Shown here piece after piece: positions 18,200-25,541 of a stretch of 64,000 nt of DNA. The position numbers and the translations under genes are program-made. The notes below the pieces were generated by a model. It worked only from the letters and a program-made list of their open reading frames with translations, was not told the DNA's origin and did not search any database. Position 1 is the first letter of the stretch, and each line of letters starts with the position of its first letter. Source of the DNA: Ruegeria pomeroyi (lineage in GTDB: Bacteria; Pseudomonadota; Alphaproteobacteria; Rhodobacterales; Rhodobacteraceae); NCBI RefSeq assembly GCF_021405525.1, contig NZ_JAGQAG010000001.1:1054001-1118000 (forward strand), read 5' to 3'.

Positions 18200-19194
18200 C
18201 CCAGGGTCCGGTCCTGTTCGACCTGAAGGACGAGAAAACGCCGCCGCCCCCGGTGGCCGAGGCGCTGCCGGTGCCCGACACGGATCGCCCGCAGGGTGCG
18301 GCCATGCAGGCCGCCGCCCGCGTGGCGGCGCGGCGTCCTTCGCGGCTGGCGCGTTGGTTCTGGGGTCTGGCCGCTGCGCTTCTGGGGGCGGTGATCTCGG
18401 TCGCGGCCTGGGATTTCGTCACCGGGCTGATGGACCGTGTCCCGGTTCTGGGTTGGGTCATGACTGCGCTGCTGGCGGGTTTTGTGTTGGTGGCGTTGCT
18501 GATCGCGCTGCGGGAGCTGGCGGCGATCGGGCGGCTGGGCCGGGTCGACGGGCTGCGCCGTGCCGCCGATGCGGCATTGGCCGAGAATGACCTGGCGCAG
18601 GCGCGCGCTGTGTGCCGAAAACTCGACACCTTCTATCGCGGGCGCGAAGAGACCCGCTGGGGTCGCGAACGGTTGGCCGAACGCGCGGAGGAGCAGTTCG
18701 AGGCGCGTGACCTGCTGGCGCTGGCCGAGGACAGCCTGCTGGCCCCGCTGGACGCCGAGGCGCAGCGCGAGGTCGAGGCGGCGGCGCGCCGGGTGGCCAC
18801 CGTCACCGCACTGGTGCCGCTGGCGCTGGCCGATGTGGTTGCCGCGCTGGCCTCTTCGCTCAGGATGATCCGGCGGGTGGCCGAGATTTATGGAGGTCGG
18901 TCCGGCGTGCTGGGCAGCTGGCGACTGACCCGCGCTGTGATGGCGCATCTGGTGGCAACCGGTGCGGTTGCGGTTGGCGATGACCTGTTGGAACCGGTGC
19001 TGGGCGGTTCGGTCCTGAGTAAACTGTCGCGCCGGTTCGGCGAGGGTCTGGTGAACGGAGCGCTCACCGCGCGGGTGGGCGTCGCGGCGATGGAGGTTTG
19101 CCGACCCCTGCCGTTTTCGGCGCGGCGCCGGCCTTCGGTCCGGGGCGTGGTGCGCCGCGCCCTGACGGGAATTGTCAGCAAGGCCAATGGCTGA
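18196..19194 (+). CDS. ycjF: YcjF-like membrane protein (TIGR01620/DUF697)
   Basis: A 332-residue inner-membrane protein. A proline-rich cytoplasmic N terminus (about 1-50) is followed by two transmembrane segments near residues 54-75 and 85-107. The soluble C-terminal domain contains ALVPLALADVVAALASSLRMIRRVAEIYGGRSG, the DUF697 signature. It is the usual partner of YcjX, and together they are thought to respond to envelope stress. GGAGGCGGTC precedes ATG 18196, which overlaps the acetyltransferase TGA; ATG 18184 is possible but lacks a ribosome site. Confidence 0.87.
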   Translation: MTQGPVLFDLKDEKTPPPPVAEALPVPDTDRPQGAAMQAAARVAARRPSRLARWFWGLAAALLGAVISVAAWDFVTGLMDRVPVLGWVMTALLAGFVLVALLIALRELAAIGRLGRVDGLRRAADAALAENDLAQARAVCRKLDTFYRGREETRWGRERLAERAEEQFEARDLLALAEDSLLAPLDAEAQREVEAAARRVATVTALVPLALADVVAALASSLRMIRRVAEIYGGRSGVLGSWRLTRAVMAHLVATGAVAVGDDLLEPVLGGSVLSKLSRRFGEGLVNGALTARVGVAAMEVCRPLPFSARRRPSVRGVVRRALTGIVSKANG

Positions 19195-19207
19195 CTTCAG
19201 GTGGTAA

Positions 19208-19282
19208 GGGGGCGCTGCCCCCGGCCTACAAAATTCGTCGAATTTTGTAGGCCCCCCCGGAGTATTTGGTGCGAAATGAAAA
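19208..19282 (+). repeat. Dispersed modular repeat, copy C (best-preserved)
   Basis: GGGGGCGCTGCCCCC hairpin (19208-19222), then GCCTACAAAATTCG-T-CGAATTTTGTAGGC, a perfect palindrome at 19224-19252, then CCCCCCCGGAGTATTTGGT and GCGAAATGAAAAG. It lies between convergent ycjF and the hemoglobin gene. Confidence 0.85.
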
Positions 19283-19287
19283 GATGC

Positions 19288-19695
19288 TCAGAGGAGCGAG
19301 GGCACGTCGTCCGGTTTCTGGCGCATCGAGGTCAGGCCCATTTTCAGCCCGTGGCCGATCCGGTTGGCCAGCGCCCCCCAGCGGGCGGCGGTGTCGGCGG
19401 CAAGCTCTTGGGTCAGAACCTCGTGAAAGAGTGAAAGCCAGAGCGGGAAATGATCGGGCCGGATATCGGGGCGCGCGACATGCACCCGCATCGGGTTGCC
19501 GTCATAGCAGCGCTCTTTCAGGATGGCATTGCGCCAGAAGGCGGCGATGCGCGTCTCGTGCGCGGGCCAGTCGCGCACATGGGCGGCGAAGACCGGGCCC
19601 AGTTCGCCATGAGCGCGGATACGGGCATAGAAGACCCTCACGACGCGGTCGATCTGGGGGGCGGTGATCTGGAACAGGGGCAGGGGGCTGGGCAT
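19288..19695 (-). CDS. Group III truncated hemoglobin
   Basis: A 135-residue globin of the group III truncated (trHbP) type. Visible landmarks are VFYARIRAHGELGPVFAAH near residues 21-39, the family motif WPAHETRIAAFWRNAILKERCYDGNPMRVH near 43-72, with H72 the likely proximal heme ligand, and RPDHFPLWLSLFHEVL near 79-94. Such globins bind oxygen and nitric oxide with high affinity; physiological roles vary. The start is MPSPLPLFQITAPQIDRVV, dropping a 36-codon extension. It is divergent from a VIT metal transporter with a perfect palindrome between them. Confidence 0.9.
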   Translation of the reverse strand: MPSPLPLFQITAPQIDRVVRVFYARIRAHGELGPVFAAHVRDWPAHETRIAAFWRNAILKERCYDGNPMRVHVARPDIRPDHFPLWLSLFHEVLTQELAADTAARWGALANRIGHGLKMGLTSMRQKPDDVPSLL

Positions 19696-19710
19696 TGGCG
19701 TCTCTTTTCT

Positions 19711-19723
19711 GACTTTTAAAGTC
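19711..19723. promoter_or_regulatory. Candidate metal- or NO-responsive operator between trHb and VIT genes
   Basis: GACTTT-T-AAAGTC, a perfect 13-base palindrome in the 125-base divergent intergenic region, 15 bases upstream of the hemoglobin start and 97 bases before the transporter start. With flanks it reads TGACT-N5-AGTCG, close to the TGA-N9-TCA boxes bound by Rrf2-type iron regulators such as RirA in alphaproteobacteria; one base departs from that form. Function is inferred. Confidence 0.45.
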
Positions 19724-19820
19724 GGATATGGGGATGCGATCCGCAAGCGCCATACTGTCACAGGCGGGGGCTTGATCTGGGACAAGGACAGCCCACCGGG
19801 CAACCGGGAAGGCTGCCGGA

Positions 19821-20531
19821 ATGAAAGAACATGGACATAGCCCCAACGAGGTCTCGCAGCGGATCGGCGCCCCGCCCGGGCGCGGCGTATTGCGCGACGT
19901 TGTGTATGGCGGCATCGACGGGTCGGTGACCACCTTCGCCATCGTGGCGGGCGTGGCGGGGGCGGGCCTTTCGCCCTTTGTCATCGTGGCGCTGGGGCTG
20001 GCCAATGTTCTGGCCGACGGGTTTTCCATGGCGGCGGGCAACTACTCGGGGACCAAGGCCGATCTGGACAACGTCCGGCGCCTGCGCGTGGTCGAGGAGC
20101 GCCATATCGCCCGCTACCCCGAGGGCGAACGGCTGGAGGTGCGCGAGATCCTGGCGCAGAAGGGGCTGTCGGGCGAGGTTCTGGAACAGGCCACCGACGC
20201 CATCACCGCCGATCGTGACAACTGGGTCGCTCTGATGATCGACGGTGAATACGGCCTCGGCAGCGTCGATCCCCACCCGATGCGGGCGGCGCTGGCAACA
20301 TTCGCGGCCTTTCTGCTGGCGGGCATGATCCCGCTTTTGCCGTTCCTGTTCGGGGTGGACGGCGCGTTCACCGTTTCAGCCTGGATGACTGCTGCGGTAT
20401 TCTTTGCCATCGGCGCGTTGAAAAGCCGCTGGTCGCTGGCACCCTGGTGGCGGTCGGGGCTCGAGACGCTGGCCATAGGCGGGGCCGCGGCGGCCATCGC
20501 CTATGGGGTGGGAACGCTGTTTCACGCCTGA
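19821..20531 (+). CDS. VIT/CCC1 family metal transporter
   Basis: A 236-residue membrane protein of the vacuolar iron transporter family, which exports or stores Fe(II)/Mn(II). The first helix pair is diagnostic: RDVVYGGIDGSVTTFAIVAGVAGAGLSP followed by LGLANVLADGFSMAAGNYSGTKADLD, with the conserved G-x-x-D-G and the acidic metal-site residues. A cytoplasmic helical domain (about 75-150) precedes three C-terminal transmembrane helices. It is divergent from the truncated hemoglobin, suggesting shared iron-linked control. Confidence 0.93.
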   Translation: MKEHGHSPNEVSQRIGAPPGRGVLRDVVYGGIDGSVTTFAIVAGVAGAGLSPFVIVALGLANVLADGFSMAAGNYSGTKADLDNVRRLRVVEERHIARYPEGERLEVREILAQKGLSGEVLEQATDAITADRDNWVALMIDGEYGLGSVDPHPMRAALATFAAFLLAGMIPLLPFLFGVDGAFTVSAWMTAAVFFAIGALKSRWSLAPWWRSGLETLAIGGAAAAIAYGVGTLFHA

Positions 20532-20548
20532 AACTCGGGTCAGGCGCG

Positions 20549-21073
20549 TTATTGCAGTTCGATCTTCAGCGGATAGCCATAGACATCCTGCGACTTGTCA
20601 CGCTGGCTGGACTGGCTGGCGGTGACAGCGGCGCCGATCAGACCTGCGCCAAAAAGGACATGTGCTGCGGCCGCTGCCGAATAGGCCTGCTGCGTCAGGT
20701 TCACGGGCTTGACCGTATCGTCGAATTCAAACTGCTCCGAGGTGCAGCGCACCCGCATCGGCGGTGTCTTGGTGCCATAAGAGGGCAGATTGACCTCGCC
20801 CGGAATTTTCACCTCGGCGGTGAAATGGCTGCTGGAAAGCTGGCAGGTCTTGGGCTGAAAGGCTGGCGGAACGGCAGAATAAGACCGGCTGTCGGGAAAG
20901 GTGATCCGCACCGGGGTGATCTTTTCCGGGGCGATCGCCTTGCCGGCAGCGCTCAGTTGCACGCTGTTGGACAGTGCCAGTGCGGCTTGCGCACCGGGAG
21001 AGGCCGGTTCGGTACAGCCTGCAAGCGTGCTTGTCAGTGCAAGGGCGAAAAGGGGCAGGAGGGGTTTGTTCAT
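20549..21073 (-). CDS. Hypothetical lipoprotein
   Basis: A 174-residue predicted lipoprotein; I do not recognise a family. MNKPLLPLFALALTSTLAGC is a lipoprotein signal with lipobox LAGC. The middle contains several cysteines (LPAFQPKTCQLS-like region and MRVRCTSEQFEF) that could form a disulfide in the periplasm. Near the C terminus is an alanine-rich hydrophobic stretch (AYSAAAAAHVLFGAGLIGAAV) that looks like a glycine-zipper-type segment. The start is placed at the signal peptide; the open frame extends 26 codons further. It converges with the VIT gene, leaving only 17 bases. Confidence 0.7.
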   Translation of the reverse strand: MNKPLLPLFALALTSTLAGCTEPASPGAQAALALSNSVQLSAAGKAIAPEKITPVRITFPDSRSYSAVPPAFQPKTCQLSSSHFTAEVKIPGEVNLPSYGTKTPPMRVRCTSEQFEFDDTVKPVNLTQQAYSAAAAAHVLFGAGLIGAAVTASQSSQRDKSQDVYGYPLKIELQ

Positions 21074-21222
21074 TTTGGTCTTTGTCGTGGATTGCTGTTC
21101 GCCCTTGGAATGCGCAACCGGGCACGCGTTTGCAAACCCATTTGACGCCAATGCGCGTAAGGCAACCCGGCTGTGTCATAACGGCGCTTTCCCCCCGCGC
21201 GCGAATTGCCTATAAGGCGCCC

Positions 21223-21273
21223 ATGACCCACCGTGCGGCCATCATTATTCGAATTACCTCCCCGGCGCTCTGA
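21223..21273 (+). CDS. Possible isoleucine-rich leader peptide of ileS
   Basis: A 16-codon ORF, MTHRAAIIIRITSPAL, located 88 bases upstream of ileS. Four of its codons are isoleucine (ATC ATT ATT CGA ATT, 21241-21255), three of them ATT, which is unusual in this GC-rich DNA. AAGG lies 6 bases before its ATG. A hairpin (21261-21291) overlaps its end and stop codon. This is the geometry of leader peptides whose ribosome stalls when the cognate charged tRNA is scarce. No T-run follows the hairpin, so any control would be translational or Rho-linked. Not experimentally known to me. Confidence 0.4.
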   Translation: MTHRAAIIIRITSPAL

Positions 21274-21291
21274 CCAGATCGAGACGCCGGG
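21261..21291 (+). promoter_or_regulatory. Hairpin overlapping the end of the putative ileS leader peptide
   Basis: CCCGGCG (21261-21267) pairs with CGCCGGG (21285-21291), extended inward by CTC/GAG past a one-base bulge. A second, weaker stem GGTGC...GCACC follows (about 21296-21315). Both lie in the leader between the short ORF and the ileS Shine-Dalgarno region GAGGA. Confidence 0.45.
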
Positions 21292-21361
21292 CAAAGGTGC
21301 TTGAGCCATCGCACCGAACCGAATATCCCCCAACCGACATGATTGCCAGAGGACGCCCGAG

Positions 21362-24300
21362 ATGTGCGCCGACACGACCGCTGAAACGCCCGAATACAAA
21401 GACACGCTGAACCTGCCGAAAACCGAATTCCCGATGCGCGCCGGACTGCCCGCGCGCGAGCCGCAATGGCTGGAGCGTTGGGAGAAGATCGGCGTCTATG
21501 ACCGCCTGCGCGAAAAAACGGGCCGCGCGCCCTTCACCCTGCATGACGGCCCCCCTTACGCCAACGGCCACCTGCATATCGGCCACGCGCTGAACAAGAC
21601 GATCAAGGACATGATCGTGCGCAGCCACCAGATGATGGGGTTCGACGCGCGCTATGTGCCCGGCTGGGACTGTCACGGCCTGCCGATCGAATGGAAGATC
21701 GAGGAACAGTACCGCAAGAAGGGCAAGAGCAAGGACGATGTCAACGTTGTCGAGTTCCGCCAGGAATGCCGCCGCTTTGCCGAGGGCTGGATCGACATCC
21801 AGCGCGAGGAATTCAAGCGCCTGGGCATCACCGGCAACTGGGCCGATCCCTATGTCACCATGGACTATCACGCCGAGGCGGTGATCGCCGACGAGTTCAT
21901 GAAGTTCCTGATGAACGGCACTTTGTATCAGGGCTCCAAACCCGTGATGTGGTCGCCCATCGAACAGACGGCGCTGGCCGAGGCCGAAGTCGAGTATCAC
22001 GACAAGGAAAGCTTCACCATCTGGGTGAAATTTCGGGTCAGCGAAGTAGACAAAGACGACTACATTGAAGCGGTTTTGGAAGCTGATCGCACCAAGATTC
22101 ATAGGTCAGCGCCAACGAAGGACTTTGAGGGCCGGACCGTAAAGGTGAATCCGGAGGTGACAGTCGCCCTTGAAGAACGGTTGAAGCAGATACCCTTTGA
22201 CTTGGTGAATGCCTACGTTGTGATCTGGACCACCACGCCCTGGACCATCCCGTCGAACAAGGCGGTGGTTTATGGAGCCGACATTTCCTATAGCCTCTAC
22301 GAAGTTACCGGCACCCCGGACGAATGCTGGGTCTCTGTTGGCGACAAGTACATTCTTGCTGACAAGCTGGCCGATGACGTGATGCGCCGGGCGCGGCTCG
22401 ACCCGTCGCAATACAGGCGCGTCCGTAACGTTTCAGCAGAAGAACTTTCGAGCTTGAAGCTGACCCACCCGCTGCACGGCGCCGAGGGCGGCAATGGTGA
22501 ATGGGACGATATCCGCGATTTCCGCGCCGCCGAGTTCGTGACCGATACCGAGGGCACCGGCTTTGTCCATTGTGCCCCCTCCCACGGGATGGAGGAATTC
22601 GAACTTTACCGCGATCTGGGGATGCTCGAGCAGGTCATCACCTATAACGTGATGGACGATGGCTCGTTCCGGGCCGACCTGCCGTTTTTCGGCGGCAAGT
22701 ACATCCTGTCCCGCAAGGGCGGCGAGGGTGATGCCAACAAGACGGTGATCGACAAGCTGGTCGAGGTCGGCGGGCTGCTCGCACGTGGCAAGATCAAGCA
22801 CAGCTATCCGCATAGCTGGCGGTCCAAGGCGCCGATCATCTATCGTAACACGCCGCAATGGTTCGCCAGCGTCGACCGGCCCGTCAATGACGGGCAGGAT
22901 ACCTATGGCAAGACCATCCGCGAACGCGCGCTGACCTCGATCGACCAGCTGGTGAAGTTCACCCCGCAAACCGGGCGCAACCGGCTCTATTCGATGATCG
23001 AGGCGCGGCCCGACTGGGTGCTGTCGCGCCAGCGCGCCTGGGGCGTGCCGCTGACCTGTTTCACCCGCAAGGGCGCGCTGCCGACCGACCCGGACTTCCT
23101 GCTGCGCGATCCGGCCGTCAACGCCCGCATCTTTGCCGCGTTCGAGGCCGAGGGCGCTGATTGCTGGTATGCGGAAGGGGCCAAGGAGCGCTTCCTCGGC
23201 AATGACTACAAGGCCGAGGAATGGGATCAGGTGTTCGACGTGCTCGACGTCTGGTTCGACAGCGGCTCGACCCATGCCTTTGTGCTGCGCGACCGCGAAG
23301 ACGGCACCGCGGATGGCATCGCCGATGTCTATATGGAGGGCACCGACCAGCATCGTGGCTGGTTCCACTCCTCGCTGTTGCAGGCTTGCGGCACGCTGGG
23401 CCGCGCGCCCTATCGCAACGTGGTCACGCATGGCTTCACCCTCGACGAGAAGGGCATGAAAATGTCCAAGTCGCTGGGCAACACCATCGTGCCCGACGAG
23501 GTGGTCAAGCAATACGGCGCCGATATCCTGCGGCTCTGGGTGGCGCAGACCGACTATACCGCCGACCAGCGCATCGGGCCCGAGATCCTGAAAGGCGTGG
23601 CCGACAGCTATCGCCGGCTGCGCAACACGATGCGGTTCATGCTGGGCTCGCTCTCGGATTTCACCGAGGCCGACCGGATCGAGGATCCGGCGGATATGCC
23701 GCCGCTGGAACGCTGGGTGCTGAGCCGCATGGCCGAGCTGGATGAGCAGGTGCGCAAGGGCTATGCCGGTTTCGATTTCCAGGGCGTCTATAGCGCGGTG
23801 TTCAACTTTGCCACCGTGGATCTTTCGGCCTTCTACTTCGATATCCGCAAGGACGTGCTTTATTGCGACGGCGACACGACGCGGCGCCGGGCGGCGCGCA
23901 CCGTGCTCGACCTGCTGTTCCACCGCCTGACCACCTGGCTGGCACCGGTGCTGGTGTTCACCATGGAAGAGGTCTGGCTGGAGCGTTATCCGGGCGAGGA
24001 CAGCTCGGTCCACCTGGTCGATTTCCCTGATACACCCGCCAGCTGGCGCGACGCCGAGCTGGAGACGCGCGTTGCCCGCATCCGCCGCGTGCGCCGGGTG
24101 GTGACCTCGGCGCTGGAAATCCAGCGTCGCGACAAGGTGATCGGGTCGAGCCTTGAGGCGGCGCCGGTGGTGCATGTCGAAGACGCGGGCCTGCGCGAAT
24201 TGCTCGCCGGTATCGACATGGACGATCTCTGCATCACCTCGGGCCTGACGGTGACCGGTGATCCAGCACCCTCCGAAGCCTTCCGCCTGCCCGAGGTCGA

Positions 24301-24427
24301 AGGAGTCGGCGTGGTGTTCGAAACCGCCGAGGGCGAGAAATGCCAGCGCTGCTGGAAGATCCTGCCCGATGTCGGTCGCCATGCCCATGCGGGCGTCTGC
24401 GGCCGCTGCGACGCGGCGCTGGGCTGA
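21362..24427 (+). CDS. ileS: Isoleucine-tRNA ligase
   Basis: A 1021-residue class I synthetase charging tRNA-Ile. HIGH motif: PYANGHLHIGHALNK with HIGH at 72-75. KMSKS loop: EKGMKMSKSLGN near 696-707. Editing domain: VIWTTTPWTIPSNKAVV near 287-303. C-terminal zinc finger: CQRCWKILPD and CGRCDAAL near 994-1016. Odd point: about 60 residues, 224 to 284, between FRV and the WTTTPWT motif are longer than usual in the family and are encoded at visibly lower GC, as is the stretch around residues 305-360. GAGGA precedes the ATG. A possible Ile leader ORF lies upstream. Confidence 0.98.
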   Translation: MCADTTAETPEYKDTLNLPKTEFPMRAGLPAREPQWLERWEKIGVYDRLREKTGRAPFTLHDGPPYANGHLHIGHALNKTIKDMIVRSHQMMGFDARYVPGWDCHGLPIEWKIEEQYRKKGKSKDDVNVVEFRQECRRFAEGWIDIQREEFKRLGITGNWADPYVTMDYHAEAVIADEFMKFLMNGTLYQGSKPVMWSPIEQTALAEAEVEYHDKESFTIWVKFRVSEVDKDDYIEAVLEADRTKIHRSAPTKDFEGRTVKVNPEVTVALEERLKQIPFDLVNAYVVIWTTTPWTIPSNKAVVYGADISYSLYEVTGTPDECWVSVGDKYILADKLADDVMRRARLDPSQYRRVRNVSAEELSSLKLTHPLHGAEGGNGEWDDIRDFRAAEFVTDTEGTGFVHCAPSHGMEEFELYRDLGMLEQVITYNVMDDGSFRADLPFFGGKYILSRKGGEGDANKTVIDKLVEVGGLLARGKIKHSYPHSWRSKAPIIYRNTPQWFASVDRPVNDGQDTYGKTIRERALTSIDQLVKFTPQTGRNRLYSMIEARPDWVLSRQRAWGVPLTCFTRKGALPTDPDFLLRDPAVNARIFAAFEAEGADCWYAEGAKERFLGNDYKAEEWDQVFDVLDVWFDSGSTHAFVLRDREDGTADGIADVYMEGTDQHRGWFHSSLLQACGTLGRAPYRNVVTHGFTLDEKGMKMSKSLGNTIVPDEVVKQYGADILRLWVAQTDYTADQRIGPEILKGVADSYRRLRNTMRFMLGSLSDFTEADRIEDPADMPPLERWVLSRMAELDEQVRKGYAGFDFQGVYSAVFNFATVDLSAFYFDIRKDVLYCDGDTTRRRAARTVLDLLFHRLTTWLAPVLVFTMEEVWLERYPGEDSSVHLVDFPDTPASWRDAELETRVARIRRVRRVVTSALEIQRRDKVIGSSLEAAPVVHVEDAGLRELLAGIDMDDLCITSGLTVTGDPAPSEAFRLPEVEGVGVVFETAEGEKCQRCWKILPDVGRHAHAGVCGRCDAALG

Positions 24428-24432
24428 GGGGA

Positions 24433-24452
24433 TCGCTGCCGGGCGGCAGCGA
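24433..24452 (+). terminator. Hairpin after ileS
   Basis: TCGCTGCC (24433-24440), loop GGGC, GGCAGCGA (24445-24452), five bases after the ileS stop. No T-run follows, and a dispersed repeat begins right after it. Confidence 0.45.
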
Positions 24453-24456
24453 CCGG

Positions 24457-24507
24457 GCGAGGGGCGCCGCCCCTCGCGCTCCCCGGAGTATTTGTGGCGA
24501 AATGAAG
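24457..24507 (+). repeat. Dispersed modular repeat, copy D
   Basis: GCGAGGGGC...GCCCCTCGC hairpin (24457-24477), then CTCCCCGGAGTATTTGT and GGCGAAATGAAG ending 24507. It has only one hairpin before the GGAGTATTT box and lies between two genes in the same direction, ileS and ogt. Confidence 0.8.
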
Positions 24508-24562
24508 TTGGAACAGGGCGCGACATCTTGTGCATGATCCGCTGCGGCGCCATGGTCGGGGC

Positions 24563-25015
24563 ATGCCGAGCCTGACCGTTGATACGCCGACCGGCACCTT
24601 TGTCCTGACCGAGGAGGATGGTGCGATCATCCGCGCCACCTGGGGACTTGGCGGATCGGACCACACGCCTCTGCTGGAACGGGCGGCAGCGCAGGTCAGG
24701 GCCTATTTCAGGGGCGAGCTGGAACAGTTCGAGCTGCCCTTGAAGGTGCGCGGGTCGGCCTTGCAACGCGCCGTCTGCGATGCGATCGCCGCGATCCCTT
24801 ATGGCTATACCCGCACCTATGGCGAGATCGCGCGCGATCTCGGCTCCTCGGCCCAGGCAGTGGGCCAGTGCTGTGGCGGCAATCCGATCCCGGTGATCAT
24901 CCCCTGTCACCGGGTGATGGGCGCCCGTGGCCTGACCGGGTTTTCCGGAGAGGGTGGCGTGGAGACCAAGGTGGCTCTTTTACGACTGGAAGGGGCTGCG
25001 GGCTTGCTCATCTGA
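24563..25015 (+). CDS. ogt: Methylated-DNA-[protein]-cysteine S-methyltransferase
   Basis: A 150-residue suicide repair protein that moves alkyl groups from O6-alkylguanine to its own cysteine. The active site is VIIPCHRVMGARG with C115. The DNA-recognition helix-turn-helix is RAVCDAIAAIPYGYTRTYGEIARDLG near 69-94, and GFSGEGGVETKVALLRLEG follows as in the family. The start MPSLTVDTPTGTFVL is chosen over an 11-codon extension. It is a short Ogt-like form without an Ada regulatory domain. Confidence 0.94.
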   Translation: MPSLTVDTPTGTFVLTEEDGAIIRATWGLGGSDHTPLLERAAAQVRAYFRGELEQFELPLKVRGSALQRAVCDAIAAIPYGYTRTYGEIARDLGSSAQAVGQCCGGNPIPVIIPCHRVMGARGLTGFSGEGGVETKVALLRLEGAAGLLI

Positions 25016-25082
25016 CCCAGATCAAGGCAAGCTGGGCGTCAACCCATTCAGATATCGTCTGGAACATGGACAGGAGACGCAG

Positions 25083-25541
25083 ATGACCGACCGTGCCGCG
25101 CAGAAACAGGCCGTGCATGACAAGCTGATGTCGCTGGAGGCGGCCGAACTGGCCGCGGCCAAGGCGCATTACGAAGCCTTCCTGAAGGAGGCGCAACTGG
25201 GCGACCGTGAGGTGCATGACAAGGACGATCTGGTCGCCGCGCGCGAGAACCGCGATCTGGCCGCCGCCTTTGATGCCCCGGTTCAGGCGCATCACGCCAA
25301 GATCGATGTCATCGAGAATACCGATTTCGCGCTGACCGACACGGTTGGGCCGGGCGCGGTGGTGTCCTTTGGTGGGCGCAACTTCGTGGTCTGTGTCTCG
25401 ACCACCCGGTTCGACGTGGATGGCAAAACCTATATGGGTATCTCGATGCAAAGTCCGATCTATCTGGCGATGAAGGACCTGCGTGCGGGCGAGAGCTTTG
25501 CCCATAACGGTCAGGACTTCGAGATCGAAGATATCATGTGA
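25083..25541 (+). CDS. GreA/GreB-like small protein
   Basis: A 152-residue protein. The N-terminal half is a charged, alanine-rich helical region (about 5-60) that could form a coiled coil. The C-terminal half, from VGPGAVVSFGGRNFVVC to YMGISMQSPIYLAMKDLRAGESFAHNGQDFEIEDI, resembles the FKBP-like C-terminal domain of GreA/GreB/Rnk, including the I-S-x-x-S-P and the final G-x-x-F-x-I-x-x-I pattern. If so, it may bind RNA polymerase at the secondary channel. I am not sure the N terminus carries the acidic tip needed for RNA cleavage. CAGGAGACGCAG precedes ATG 25083. The next gene overlaps its stop. Confidence 0.6.
   Translation: MTDRAAQKQAVHDKLMSLEAAELAAAKAHYEAFLKEAQLGDREVHDKDDLVAARENRDLAAAFDAPVQAHHAKIDVIENTDFALTDTVGPGAVVSFGGRNFVVCVSTTRFDVDGKTYMGISMQSPIYLAMKDLRAGESFAHNGQDFEIEDIM

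Noticed and set aside
22433-24910. 825-codon minus-strand open frame opposite ileS
   Set aside because: Shadow of ileS codon bias; no recognisable domain in the translation.
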